Assembly: GCA_963789165.1 (NCBI GenBank)
Contig: CAWBJP010000007.1
Span: 558,001-622,000 of the forward strand
DNA from: CAWBJP01 sp963789165
Lineage (GTDB): Bacteria > Actinomycetota > Acidimicrobiia > IMCC26256 > BP-133
Length of the DNA stretch: 64,000 bases
Direction of reading: 5' to 3'
The translations under genes and the position numbers were made by a program. Of the stretch, positions 9,207-19,226 are shown piece by piece (the stretch's first letter is position 1; each line of letters starts with the position of its first letter). Under the pieces are notes generated by a model, which was not told where the DNA came from, searched no databases, and was given only the letters and a program-made list of their open reading frames with translations.

Positions 9207-10310
9207 TCAGCTCCCGGACGGTACAAGCCCGCCATCGGCCGCTTCCAAACTGATGACGAGGGTGGCCCCCCCGCCAGGGGTCTCCTCGATCTCGACGCCC
9301 CCGTGCATGGCCTGGAGGAACCCCCGGGCGATGGCCAGGCCCAGGCCCACCCCCGTCCCGGCGGCTGGATGATCGCCGTGCCGCTGGAAGGGCTGGAACA
9401 CACGCTCCCGCTCAGCCGCCGGGATCCCGGGCCCCCGGTCCACGACGGAGAGGGAAACCCGACCGCCGGAGGCGGCCGCTTCCACCCGGACCCGCACGCC
9501 GGGCGGGGACCACCGCACGGCGTTGTCGACCAGGTTGGCCACCGCCCGCTCCAGAAGCGCGGGATCGGCCGTGACCAGCGGGAGCTCCTCGGTCAGGTCG
9601 GCGTCGACCGACGCGGCCCGCTGACCGAGGCTGGCGAGGGCGGCGGGCACAACCTCCTCGAGCCCCACCGGGCGCAGGGCCGGATGCAGAGCCCCGGCCT
9701 GGAGGCGGCTCATGTCGAGCAGGTTGGCAACCAGCGTGGTGAGCCGGTCGGTCTCGGCGTCGATGCTGGCCAGGAACTCGCTGATCTGCTCGGGCGACCA
9801 GGCGACGTCACCCGCCGTCAGGCTCGACACCGAGGCCTTGATGGTGGACAGCGGCGTGCGCAGGTCGTGGGAGACGGCTTGGAGCAGGGCGTTGCGCAGT
9901 TCGTTGGCCTGGGCCAGCAGGCGCACCCGGGCGGCGTCCTCCGCCCGCCGGGCGGCGTTGAGAGCGAAATTGGAGACCACGCCGGCGACACCCACGAAGA
10001 CGAGCAGGTCGACCAGGTTCTCGGCGTCGGCGATGGCGAGCTGGTGGAACGGCGGCGTGAAGTACCAGTTGGCGGAGAGAAAGCCGGCGGCGGCCGCGGC
10101 GAAGGCGGGTGGGCGCCCGCCGGCGGCCGCGGCGGCCACCACCAGGCCCAGGAACAGCAGCAGGACGGTGGGGAGCCCGATCTCATCCCGGAGGTGGGCC
10201 AGCCCGACGGTGAGCAGAGCCACCCCGCCGAGGGCCAGGACCCAGCCCGTGGCCTGCCGGCGGGACGAGAGCGGCGACCCCGGTTTGCCTTCTCCGCCGG
10301 GTCCGATCAT
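9207..10310 (-). CDS. KdpD-like sensor histidine kinase (short form)
   Basis: Protein of 367 residues, ATG 10310, overlapping the regulator stop by 4 nt (ATGA). The first 110 residues hold membrane helices and the KdpD transmembrane (DUF4118) look (FLSANWYFTPPFHQLAIADAEN). They are followed by HisKA with the H box AVSHDLRTPLSTIKAS (His about 147), the N box NLVDNAVRWSPPG, and the ATPase boxes DRGPGIP and GTGVGLGLAIARG. The N-terminal KdpD sensor and USP domains of the full 900-residue protein are absent, and no kdpFABC genes occur nearby, so it need not sense potassium. It probably phosphorylates the upstream regulator. Confidence 0.92.
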   Translation of the reverse strand: MIGPGGEGKPGSPLSSRRQATGWVLALGGVALLTVGLAHLRDEIGLPTVLLLFLGLVVAAAAAGGRPPAFAAAAAGFLSANWYFTPPFHQLAIADAENLVDLLVFVGVAGVVSNFALNAARRAEDAARVRLLAQANELRNALLQAVSHDLRTPLSTIKASVSSLTAGDVAWSPEQISEFLASIDAETDRLTTLVANLLDMSRLQAGALHPALRPVGLEEVVPAALASLGQRAASVDADLTEELPLVTADPALLERAVANLVDNAVRWSPPGVRVRVEAAASGGRVSLSVVDRGPGIPAAERERVFQPFQRHGDHPAAGTGVGLGLAIARGFLQAMHGGVEIEETPGGGATLVISLEAADGGLVPSGS

Positions 10311-11038
10311 GGCCCGGCCACGAAGCGATGGCCCATGCCCGGCTCGGTGAGGAGGTAGCGGGGCCGGCTCGGGTCAGGTTCGAGCTTGCGGCGCAGGTTG
10401 GCCATGTGGACCCGCAGATAGTTGGTCTCCACCCCGTACTGCGGGCCCCACACCTCCTGGAGGAGCTGCCGGTGGCCGACGAGCTTGCCGGCGTTGCGGA
10501 CCAGGACCTCCAACAGGTGCCACTCGGTGGGAGTGAGGCGGACCGCTCCCGCCGGGCTGGTGACCTGCTTGGCCGTGAGATCGACCCGGAAGTGCTCGGT
10601 CTCGATCACGGCCGCCCCCTCGGTGGGGGCGGCACGGCGCACGGCGGCCCGCACCCGGGCCAGCAGCTCGTCCATCCCGAAGGGTTTGGTGACGTAGTCG
10701 TCGGCGCCGGCATCCAGGGCCGCGACCTTGGCTGGCTCGCTGTCGCGGGCCGAGAGGATCAGGATGGGGACGGTGCTCCAGCCCCGCAGGCCCCGCACCA
10801 CCTCCACGCCGTCGATTCCGGGCAGGCCGAGGTCCAGGATGACGACGTCGGGATGGCCCCGGGCCGCCAGCGCCAGGGCCTCCTCGCCGGAGGCGGCCAG
10901 GTCGACGTCGTAGCCGCGGGCCCGGAGGTTGGCGGCCAGCGCCCGGCGCAGCCCGGCCTCGTCGTCGACCACCAGCACCCTCGTCACAGGGGGATCATTG
11001 CCCCGGTTCGTCCGGGTGACTAGTTCCGCCCCGGCCAC
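10307..11038 (-). CDS. OmpR/KdpE-type response regulator
   Basis: Protein of up to 243 residues: a receiver domain (RVLVVDDEAG, phospho-acceptor Asp in DVVILDLGLPGIDG, Lys in DDYVTKPF) followed by a winged-helix DNA-binding domain (LTPTEWHLLEVLVRNAG, GVETNYLRVHMANLRRKLEPDPSRPRYLLTEPGMGHRF split here only for description). The GTG at 11038 has a weak GGGAG 4 nt upstream. GTG 10987 would start directly before RVLVVDDE, as in KdpE, and is equally possible. It is first in an operon with the sensor kinase, by ATGA overlap. Targets are unknown. Confidence 0.92.
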   Translation of the reverse strand: MAGAELVTRTNRGNDPPVTRVLVVDDEAGLRRALAANLRARGYDVDLAASGEEALALAARGHPDVVILDLGLPGIDGVEVVRGLRGWSTVPILILSARDSEPAKVAALDAGADDYVTKPFGMDELLARVRAAVRRAAPTEGAAVIETEHFRVDLTAKQVTSPAGAVRLTPTEWHLLEVLVRNAGKLVGHRQLLQEVWGPQYGVETNYLRVHMANLRRKLEPDPSRPRYLLTEPGMGHRFVAGP

Positions 11039-11125
11039 ATTGCTCCCGGACGGGCCATATCCCGGCCCCCCGGCCGGTCCTTACCATCGATCAAGACGAC
11101 GGGCCGGACCCGAGAAAGAACTGAT

Positions 11126-12613
11126 GTGAGGCGAACATCGAGATACCGGCCCCCCACCTGGGCGGCCGGACTAGCTGTTCTGGGGGGTGTGTCCTGGTGC
11201 GCGTCCGCGCTCGGGCGGCGGGTCCAGACCGACCTGGCCCATCAGGCGCAGGACGAACTGGCCCACCAGGCGCTCCACGACGCCCTCACCGGCCTCCCCA
11301 ATCGGACCCTGCTCGCCGACCGGCTGGACCAGACCCTGGCCCGGGCCGCCCGGGGCGGTACCGGGGTGGCGGTGCTGTTCATCGACCTCGACCGCTTCAA
11401 GGTCCTCAACGACAGCCGGGGCCACGCCGCCGGGGACGCCCTGCTGATCACGGTGGCCGAGCGGCTCCGCCAGGCCGTACGGACCCAGGACACCGTGGCC
11501 CGCTTCGGGGGCGACGAGTTCGTGGTCGTGTGCGAGGACGCCGCCGCCGGCTGGGAGGCGGGGAGCGTGGCCGAGCGCATCTCCGACGCCTTCGAGGCCC
11601 CGTTCCTGGTCAACGGACAGGAGGTGTTCCTCAGCGTGAGCGTCGGCGTGGCCGTGGGGACGGGAACCGACTCGCCCGAGACGCTGATTCGGGATGCGGA
11701 CGCCGCCATGTACCGGGCCAAGGCGCAGGGCCGGGCCCGCTTCGAGTTCTTCGACGAGAACATGCGGACCGAGGCGGTGGAGCGTCTCGACATCGAAAGC
11801 GCCCTGCACCGGGCCGTCGAGCGCGACGAGCTGCGCGTCTTCTACCAGCCGGTCATCAGCCTCACCACCGGGCGAGGTGGTCGGGGTCGAGGCGTTGGTG
11901 CGCTGGCTGCATCCCCAGCGCGGCCTGCTCCCGCCGATATCCTTCATTCCCCTGGCGGAGGAGACGGGGCTCATCGTGCCCATCGGCCAATGGGTGCTGG
12001 AGCAGGCCGCCGCCCAGTGGCGCCGCTGGCAGGACGCCCGTCCGGACTCGCCCCTGACCCTGAAGGTGAACCTGTCGGCTCAGCAGCTGCGCCGCCCCCA
12101 GCTGGCCGATTCGGTGCGGACCATCCTCGACGCCACCGGGCTTCGAGCCGGGACGGCTGTGCCTGGAGCTCACCGAGAGCAGCTTCATGGAGGACATCGA
12201 GTACCAGGGCGCCGCCCTGGCCGCCCTCGAGTCCCTGGGTGTGCTCCTGGCCATCGACGACTTCGGCACCGGCTACTCCTCCCTGACCTATCTGAAGCGC
12301 TTCCCCCTGAACGTGCTCAAGATCGACCGGGGCTTCGTGGAGGGACTCGGCCGCGACGCCTCCGACACCGCCATCGTGGAGAGCGTGATCGGCCTGGCCC
12401 ATGCCCTGGGCCTGACCGTGGTGGCCGAGGGTGTGGAGACCGGCCCGGCAGGTGGCGGAGCTCATCGCCATGGGCTGCGACCTGGCCCAGGGCTACTTCT
12501 TCGCCCGGCCGGCGCCCCCCGAAGAGCTCGACGCCGTCCTCCAGCCGGGCGGGGCCACCTGGCCGGCGTTGCGCCGCCCGTCCCGGATCGAGCTGCCCAC
12601 TCCCGTCGCCTGA
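11126..12613 (+). pseudogene. GGDEF-EAL cyclic-di-GMP protein, three frameshifts
   Basis: One protein of about 495 residues spread over three frames (breaks near 11870, 12141 and 12446, each +1). An N-terminal membrane helix (AAGLAVLGGVSWCASAL) and short coiled segment lead into a diguanylate cyclase domain with an intact RFGGDEFVVV site, then an EAL phosphodiesterase domain with GVEALVRWLHP, LELTES, AIDDFGTGYSSL and VVAEGVET. Each break is explained by one extra base in a GC run; for example CTTCGAG stands where CTCGAG would keep frame. All catalytic motifs survive, so I think the living gene is intact and the sequence has errors. GTG 11126 is the start. It would make and/or degrade c-di-GMP. 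Confidence 0.85.
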
Positions 12614-12622
12614 GGGACGGGG

Positions 12623-14234
12623 CTAGCAGGTGGTGCCGTCGGCCGGCGGGCGCCCGTTGATGATGTAGGCGTCGACGATGCTCCGCACGCAGGAGGAGTA
12701 GTAGTAGGCCACGTGCTCGGTGCCCTGGCGCAGGACGAGAACGCCCTGCTCCAGCTGGCCGGCCAGCGACTCGGCCCAGGCCTGGGGGGTGGCGGGATCC
12801 CCGGTGGTCCCCACCACCAGGATGGGAGGCGAGCCTGAGGCCCGTACCGGACGGGGCTGGAGGGCGGCCGGTACCGGCCACACCCCGCAGGACAGGGCGG
12901 CCCAGGTGAACAGGGGCCCGAACACCGGCGCCTGGGCGGCGGCGGCGTCGACCAGGGCCGGGTAGGCCGCCGGATCCCGGGGGGCGGGATGGTCGGCGCA
13001 GGTGATGGACGAACGCGCATCGGCGAAGTTGCTGGCCCCGCTGTTCACGTAGCGGTCGGACAGGCCGGCCAACGGGGTGCCGTCACCCCGCTCGGCGGCG
13101 GCCAGCGCCTGGCTCAGGGAGGCCCAACGGGACCGGGCGTAGAGGCGGCCCATGACTCCGGTGAAGAACTCGCTCACCCCCACCCGCTCCCCGTCGGGGG
13201 CGGGCAGGGGCTCGCGCCGGATCCGGTCGATGAGGGCCAGGAACGAAGCCTTCAGGTCGCGCACCGGGCCGCCAGGCGCAGCCCCCGTCGGAGGCGCACC
13301 AGGCGAAGAACCCGTCCAGGGTGCGATCGAAGGCGACGCCCTGGGCCCGGGTCATCCCGATGAGGTCGAGGGAGGGGTCGATGGGTCCGTCGAGGACCAG
13401 GGCCCGCACCCGCTGCGGGTAGCGATCGGCGTAGACGGCGCCGAGCAGGGTGCCCGAGGAGTGACCGATGAAGGTCAGGCGCTCGTCTCCCAGGGCCACC
13501 CGGATGCGCTCCAGATCCTCGACCGTGCTGTCCGTTCCGACGAAGTTGAGGTAGGTGCCGTGGGCCCGGGCGCACAGGTCGCCGTAGGCCCGGTAGGCGT
13601 CGGCCAGTCGCTTGCGGTCGGCGTCGCTGGTCGGGACGGGGTCGAGGGGCGGGCCGGACTCCCCGGACGAGGTTTCGCCACCACTCGCCGGCCGGCAGCG
13701 GATGGGGGCGCTGCGGCCGATACCCCGCGGATCCCAGGACACGATGTCGAAGCGGTCCTGGAGGGCGGCGGTGAGGGCGTCCAGTTCGTGGGGGAGGGCA
13801 TCGATGCCGGAGTCCCCCGGCCCGCCGGGGTTGAACACCAGGGAGCCGATCCGGGCGGACGGCGATCTGGCCGGACGCCGGGCCAGGGCGAGGTCGAGGG
13901 TGCCCCCGGCGGGGTTGGCGTAGTCCACCGGCACCCGCAGGGTGGCGCACTGGAGGCTGCCGCACGTCGTCCAGGCCAGCGTCCCGGGGGCGGGGGCCGG
14001 CGGTGGAGTGGTGGTGGCAGTCGACGGGCTGGACGCCGGCGGGGCCGTGGAGGCCGTGGTGCTGGTCGGCGCCACTGTGGTGGTCGTGGTGGCGGTGGGG
14101 GCAGTGGTCGAAGTCGGAGCGGCCACCCCGGTCAGCGGCTTGGCCGGGCGGCCGTCGCCGGCGCAGGCTCCGGCCACGACGGCCACGACCACGAGGGTGC
14201 ACAGACGGCGGCTCACGACGGCCATGCCCACCAT
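12623..14234 (-). pseudogene. Lipoprotein alpha/beta hydrolase (TAP-like, S33 peptidase type), one frameshift
   Basis: About 535 residues reading from 14234 to a frameshift near 13265 and on to 12623. A lipobox (VVAVVAGAC) gives a lipid-anchored exported protein, followed by a Thr/Pro linker. The hydrolase core has an oxyanion segment NPGGPGDSG, SWDPRGIGRS, nucleophile GHSSGT, and a C-terminal TAP-like domain with PPILVVGTTGDPATP and the catalytic His in GTEHVAYY. The family includes secreted tripeptidyl aminopeptidases and related mycobacterial esterases. The break is a net +1. The start could also be the ATG three codons later. Substrate unknown. Confidence 0.85.
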
Positions 14235-14298
14235 TGTCCCAAGAGTCGACCGCTCAGCGGGTGCGGCACCCCGGGTCCGCCGCCCTGCCGGGGACCCG

Positions 14299-14628
14299 TC
14301 AGTGGGGGACCGCGGCCAGCTTCACTTCTTCGGTCCGGTCGCCCAGCCGGCAGTGGGGGCAGGGGTCGGAGTGGACCCAGGACCGCATCATCCGGGTGTC
14401 GTCGTCGTTCAGGGTGATCATGAACGAGCCGGAGGGGTCAATCTCGAGACGGTGGTAGGGCGCCCATTCCCCCTCGGGGATGACGTCGACGCCGCGGGGA
14501 GCGCGCTGGAAGCGTTGGCGGGACGGGTCGAAGTACCAGGTGCTGTGGCAGGAATGCAGGACCCGGAGGTCCATGCCCGCCAATTCGATCGCGTCGGTCT
14601 CCGCGGAGATGCGGTTTTCGTCGCCCAC
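14299..14628 (-). CDS. Hypothetical protein of 109 residues with a CPHC motif
   Basis: GTG 14628 is preceded by GGAGG with a 5-nt gap, a convincing start. The protein has beta-rich character and a DPCPHCRLGD motif near the C-terminus that could bind a metal. The middle segment (YHRLEIDPSGSFMITLNDDDTRMMRSW) looks folded. I do not recognise a family. It follows the hydrolase gene on the same strand convention but is separated from it by about 65 bp, so it may be an independent unit. Confidence 0.6.
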   Translation of the reverse strand: MGDENRISAETDAIELAGMDLRVLHSCHSTWYFDPSRQRFQRAPRGVDVIPEGEWAPYHRLEIDPSGSFMITLNDDDTRMMRSWVHSDPCPHCRLGDRTEEVKLAAVPH

Positions 14629-14956
14629 GCCAGCCTCCGTCCATTCGAAGGGAAGAGCGCCCAGGGAGTGACGGGGGTGTGATTGGTCGCCCGCTCGGCA
14701 GCATCAGTGGTGCCAGCCAAACGGAGATACCCAGCGCCCGGCGCTTGAAACCGCCAACAGGTCACATTTCAGGTCACATTTGGCGCGTCACCCCCTCTGA
14801 GCGGCGCTAACACCCGTTCGCGGTCCTTCCATTCGTCGCTGGAGAGGGGCCGCTCACCGCAAGAGGCCCGACGCTCGACGCTTCCCCCGTGCGCCGAGCG
14901 TCGTCTCTCACTTACTGTCGAACTGGACCAATCGGACAACACAGGGGGAACAGGAC
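14629..14956. other. Intergenic region before the MHS transporter
   Basis: This 328-bp stretch has no convincing gene. It holds the tandem 12-bp repeat at 14758-14781 and is less GC-rich near 14900-14935, where the transporter promoter should lie. Short open frames here have no codon bias. Confidence 0.5.
14758..14781 (+). repeat. Perfect tandem direct repeat of 12 bp
   Basis: CAGGTCACATTT occurs twice back to back (14758-14769 and 14770-14781), about 175 bp upstream of the transporter start. It may be a regulator site or a mobile-element scar; nothing else supports either. Confidence 0.5.
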
Positions 14957-16505
14957 GTGGTAGCAAGATCCGACGACCTGATGATCGCCGAGGAGATCGC
15001 CCGAAAGGACTACAAGATCTGGAACGTGATCGGCGCCTCGTCCGCCGGCACGGTCATCGAGTGGTACGACTTCTACATCTTCGGGACGCTGGCCACCACG
15101 CTCGCGCCCCGAAGTTCTACCCACCGGGGAACGAGACGGTGCAGTTGCTGCTGTACCTGTCGACGTTCGCCGTCGGCTTCATGGTGCGACCGTTCGGGGC
15201 ACTGTTCTTCGGCCGCATCGGCGACCTGGTCGGCCGGAAGTACGCCTTCCTGGTGACGCTGATCATCATGGGGTAGCTGTACGGCCGGCGTCGGCTGCCT
15301 CCCGGGCTACGGCACCATCGGCTATGCCGCACCGGCGTTACTCATCGTGTTCCGGATCCTCCAGGGCCTGGCCCTGGGCGGCGAGTACGGCGGGGCCGCC
15401 ATCTACGTGGCCGAGCACGTCCCCGACAAGACGGCGGGGCTTCTACACCAGCTTCATCCAGATCACCGCCACCCTGGGCCTGTTCGTGGCCATCGTCGTG
15501 GTCATCCTCGTCGAGCGGGCGCATGTCGCCGGAGAGCTTCGCCGACTGGGGTTGGCGGATCCCGTTCCTAGCCTCCGCCTTCCTGGTCGGCCATCTCGCT
15601 CTACATCCGCCTGAAGATGAAGGAGTCGCCGATCTTCTCCGGCCTCAAGGCCGGGGGGAAGACGTCGACCAACCCGCTCAAGGACGCCCTAAGCGGCAGG
15701 GCCAACCGGAGGCGGATCTCAGACCCTCTTCGGCGCCACCGCCGGCCAGGGGGTGGTGTGGTACACGGGCCAGTTCTACGCCCTGTTCTACCTGACAGAC
15801 CATCATGCAGATCTGGAGACCGAGGGCCCGGGTGGTCATCGCCGTCGCCATTCTGCTGGCCATGCCGATGTTCACGGTGTTCGCCAGCCTGTCCGACCAG
15901 ATCGGCCGCAAGTGGATCATCATGGCCGGCTGCGCTCTGGGCTCCGTCGCCTACATGCCCATCTACAAGGCCATCGTCGAACGCGGCCAACACCGGCGTC
16001 GTGACCCTGGCGGCGAGGCCAAGTACCGCCATCCGGGGAACGCACCCTGGCCGCCTTCGACGAGAACGGCAAGCAGGTGATCGCCTCGACGGCCTCCGAC
16101 CCGAACTACGCCCTGCTGGTCGTGCTGGTGTTCATTCAGATGATCTTCGTGTGCATGGTGTACGGGCCGATGGCCGCATACCTGGTGGAGGCCTTCCCGG
16201 CCAAGGTCCGCTACACGTCGCTCTCACTTCCGTACCACATCGGCAACGGCGTCTTCGGCGGTCTGGTCCCACTCACCGGCCTCTACGTGTGCGCCGCCAC
16301 CAAGAGCCTCTACGCCGGGCTCATCTACCCGATCAGCATCGCCGCCATCACCTTCATCGTGGGGTCGCTCACCTTGAAGGAGACCCGCGACGTGCGGATC
16401 TGGGACGAGCTGGAGTCGATGCGGAGGGACCAGCAGGCGGAGGCCAAGACGGGAGTCAACATCGAAAGTCCACCGCCGATACCGCCACCCGGCGTCGGCG
16501 TCTGA
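14957..16505 (+). pseudogene. MHS-family (MFS) metabolite:proton symporter, heavily frameshifted
   Basis: The product is recognisable as a metabolite:H+ symporter: GTVIEWYDFYIFGTLATT, KFYPPGNETVQLLLY, VGFMVRPFGALFFGRIGDLVGRK, the RILQGLALGGEYGGAA motif, FADWGWRIPFL, SLYIRLKMKESP, SDQIGRKWI, and a C-terminal half readable from 16077. About nine frame changes are needed in 1.5 kb (near 15108, 15276, 15443, 15523, 15595, 15725, 15800, 15985, 16045). All but the first are +1. One reads as an apparent TAG at 15275. The protein-level signal is otherwise uninterrupted. Relatives import dicarboxylates, proline/betaine, shikimate or aromatic acids. GTG 14957 is the start. This density is the highest in the window, so either a local quality drop or a real pseudogene. 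Confidence 0.8.
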
Positions 16506-16529
16506 CTCCACTTCGAGAAGCTCGCACGC

Positions 16530-16557
16530 CACCGGCCGGCCTTCGGGCCGGCCGGTG
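16530..16557 (+). terminator. Strong hairpin terminator with UUCG loop
   Basis: A perfect 12-bp stem (CACCGGCCGGCC / GGCCGGCCGGTG) closes a TTCG tetraloop, 25 bp after the transporter stop. No T tract follows, which is usual in high-GC actinobacteria. Confidence 0.8.
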
Positions 16558-16633
16558 TCAGTTCGGTGTCAAGTCTGTCGCCGGTATGGTCGATACCTCC
16601 CCCGAGATGACGACCGGGGAGGAAGGGACGACC

Positions 16634-16879
16634 ATGGCGACGACGACCGAGGCCAACTTCAGCGACCGTGTCCAGGCTGTGCTGGCCGACTTCGGCACCA
16701 CCGGCGTGATGGACCGCTACGCGGCCAACGACGTCCTCCTCGACCTGCTCGAGGTGGCCGCGACCGACGACGAGCAGTCCCGGGTGCTGGGTGCGCTGGC
16801 CCAACTGCCCAAGTCGTCCCTGGTCGACCGCGCCCTGCTGGCCACCCTGCTGGTCGGCCTGTCGCCCAGCAACAACTGA
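16634..16879 (+). CDS. Small acidic helical hypothetical protein
   Basis: Protein of 81 residues beginning at ATG 16634, with GGGGAGGAAGG at good spacing; ATG 16607 in frame is an alternative. It lies between a terminator and a convergent ligase gene, so it is a single-gene unit. The sequence is a run of amphipathic helices (VQAVLADFGTTGVMDRYAAN, VLLDLLEVAATDDEQSR). I do not recognise a family. Codon bias and the ribosome site support a real gene. Confidence 0.6.
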   Translation: MATTTEANFSDRVQAVLADFGTTGVMDRYAANDVLLDLLEVAATDDEQSRVLGALAQLPKSSLVDRALLATLLVGLSPSNN

Positions 16880-16892
16880 CCTCCCCGCCGGC

Positions 16893-18467
16893 TTAGATCA
16901 CCCGCTGGCGGCCGGCCCAGAACGGGTCGCGCAACTCACGTTTGAGCAGCTTGCCCGTCGGGGTGCGCGGCAGCGTGACGGCGAAGTCGACGGAGCGGGG
17001 CACCTTGTAGCCGGCCAGGTGCTGGCGGGCGAAGGCGACGAGGTCGCGGGCCAGGTCGTCGGACGGCTCATGGCCGGGGACCAGCTCCACCACGGCTTTG
17101 ACCTCTTCGCCGAACTCGTCGTTGGGTATGCCGAAAACGGCGGCGTCGGCCACCGCCGGGTGGGTGACCAGCACGGCTTCGATCTCCGCCGGGTAGATGT
17201 TCACCCCGCCGGAGATGACCATGTCGATCTTGCGGTCGCACAGGAACAGGTAGCCGTCGTCGTCCAGGTAGCCGACGTCGCCCACGGTCATCACGCCCGG
17301 CTCGAGGTGGGCCTCGGCCGTCTTCTCCGGCGCCCCCTTGTACTCGAAGTCCCCGCCCATCAGGTTCTTGATGTAGATCTGGCCCTCCTGGCCGGGGCCG
17401 AGGCGCTCGCCGTCCTCGCCGATGATGAGGATCTCGGCGATGGGCATGGCCTTCCCCACGGTGCCCGGCTTGGCCAGCCACTCGCCGCCGGTGACGAAGG
17501 TGCCCAGTGCGCCGGTCTCGGTGGCGGCGTAGAGCTCGTGGATGACCGGCCCCCACCACTCCAGCATCTGACGCTTGACCTCGGGGGCGCAGGGGGCGGC
17601 GGTGTGGTAGACGGCCTTCAGGCTGGAGCCGTCGAAGGCCTTGCGGGTCTCCTCGTCCAGCTTGAGCAGGCGCACGAAGTGGGTGGGGACGAAGTAGGCC
17701 GTCGTGATCCGGTGCTCGTCGATGAGGCGCAGCGTCTCGGCGCGCGTCGAACTTGCGCCGGATCACCACGGTGGCGCCGAGGGCCGCGGCCAGGTGGGTG
17801 TAGAGGAACGGGCCGCCGTGGTAGAGCGGCGAGTTGCAGAGCACGGCGCCTTCGCTGGGCATCTGGAACAGGCCGGCGAGGCCCTGGAGCATGACGTTGC
17901 GCACGGCCAGGGGCTGGCCGGTGGCGAAGGCCGTCGAGCTGACCCCCTTGGGCCGTCCGGTCGTCCCCGAGGTGTAGATGAGGTAGGCGCCGGTGGCCTG
18001 ATCCTCGGGTTCGGTGTCCGGTGAGGCGGCCAGCAGCTCCTCGTAGTCCAGGAAGCCTGTGCTCGGGACACCGGCCCGGGCGCGGCCGCCGAACATGACC
18101 CTGATCTCCACCCCGGGCGAATCGGCGGCCGCCGCCACCGCCAGCTCGGAGAAGGCGACGTCGGCCAGCAGGGCCTTGGTGCCCGAGTCCTGAAGGATGT
18201 AAGCCAGCTCGCCGGCGGTGAAGTGCCAGTTCAAGGGGACGAAGACCCAGGAGCTGCACCCGGTGGCGGCCACCGCTTCCAGCCACTCGTGGCGGTTCTC
18301 GCCAGCAGGGCGACGGTGTCGCCGGGGCCGAGGCCGGCCCCCCGCAGGGCGTGGACGAGCTGGTTGACCCGGGCGTTGAACTGCGCCCGGGTGAGCTCGG
18401 TGAACTCGTCGATGATGGCCGCCCGATCCGGGTCGGCCTCCGCCAGGGAAAGGAGGTTCTCAGCCAT
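16893..18467 (-). pseudogene. Acyl-CoA synthetase (ANL superfamily), two frameshifts
   Basis: About 525 residues from ATG 18467, with breaks near 18302 (one base missing) and 17748 (one extra base). The adenylation motif YTSGTTGRPKG, ATETGALGTF, the hinge region YLDDDGYLFLCDRKIDMVISGGVNIYP and the catalytic Lys segment PTGKLLKREL are all present. Such enzymes activate a carboxylic acid to acyl-AMP, then to the CoA thioester. The neighbouring ring hydrolase and SDRs suggest an alicyclic, aromatic or fatty acid substrate. It starts 24 bp from the divergent methyltransferase gene, so their promoters overlap. Confidence 0.85.
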
Positions 18468-18491
18468 TCGCGGGAGGTTACCGTTCCGTAT

Positions 18492-19226
18492 ATGGGCGAG
18501 CGGCATTGGTTCGAAGACGTCGCCGACCACCTCGGCGGGACGTACCTGCGCTACTCCTTCACCAAGGGCACCGACCAGGAGGTCGGCTTCCTGATCGAGG
18601 AGCTGGGCCTGGCGCCGGGGATGCGGCTCCTCGACGTCGGCTGCGGCCCGGGCCGCCACGCCCACGCCCTGGCCCGGGCCGGCGTCGAAGTGGTGGGCGT
18701 CGACATCTCCGAGCGCTTCATCGACCTGGCCCGGAAGGGAGCCCCGCCGGGCGCGACCTTCGTGCGGGGCGACGCCCGGTCGCTGACCTACGAGGGTGAG
18801 TTCGACGCGGTGATCTCGCTCTGCCAGGGCGCCTTCGGCCTGAGCGACGGTCCCGGCACGCCCGTCGATCCCGACGGACCGGCGTCCTGGCCGGGATGGC
18901 CCGGGCCCTGCGCCCCGGCGGGCGCCTCGCCCTGACCGCCTTCTCCGCCTACTTCGCGGTCCGCCATCTCGAAGCCGGCCAACAGTTTCGACGCCGGCCG
19001 GGGCGTGCATTACGAGGTGTTCGAAGTACTCGACGAGGAGGGCCGGACGGCGCAACATCCGGCCTGGACGACCTGCTTCACCCCCCGCGAGCTGCGTCTC
19101 ATGATCGCCGGCGCCGGGCTCGAGCTCGGAGGGCTGTGGGCCGTCGAGCCGGGCGACTACGCCCGCCGGCCCCCCGATCTCGACCATCCCGAGTTCCTGG
19201 TCATGGCCCGCCGTCGACCGGAATGA
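18492..19226 (+). pseudogene. SAM-dependent methyltransferase, two frameshifts
   Basis: About 244 residues from ATG 18492; breaks near 18875 and 18985 restore one continuous class I methyltransferase. The SAM-binding motif LLDVGCGPGRHAHALARAG and acidic strand VVGVDISERFIDLA are in the first piece. MARALRPGGRLALTAF and the C-terminal part (CFTPRELRLMIAGAGLEL, FLVMARRR) are in the others. Substrate is unknown. The last 26 bp overlap the convergent SDR gene. It could be leaderless, since only 24 bp separate it from the divergent ligase. Confidence 0.8.

Noticed and set aside
18483..18489. GTTCCGT half-site between the ligase and methyltransferase genes, like the IclR operator
   Set aside because: The second half of the palindrome is missing, so seven bases alone are not evidence of IclR control.
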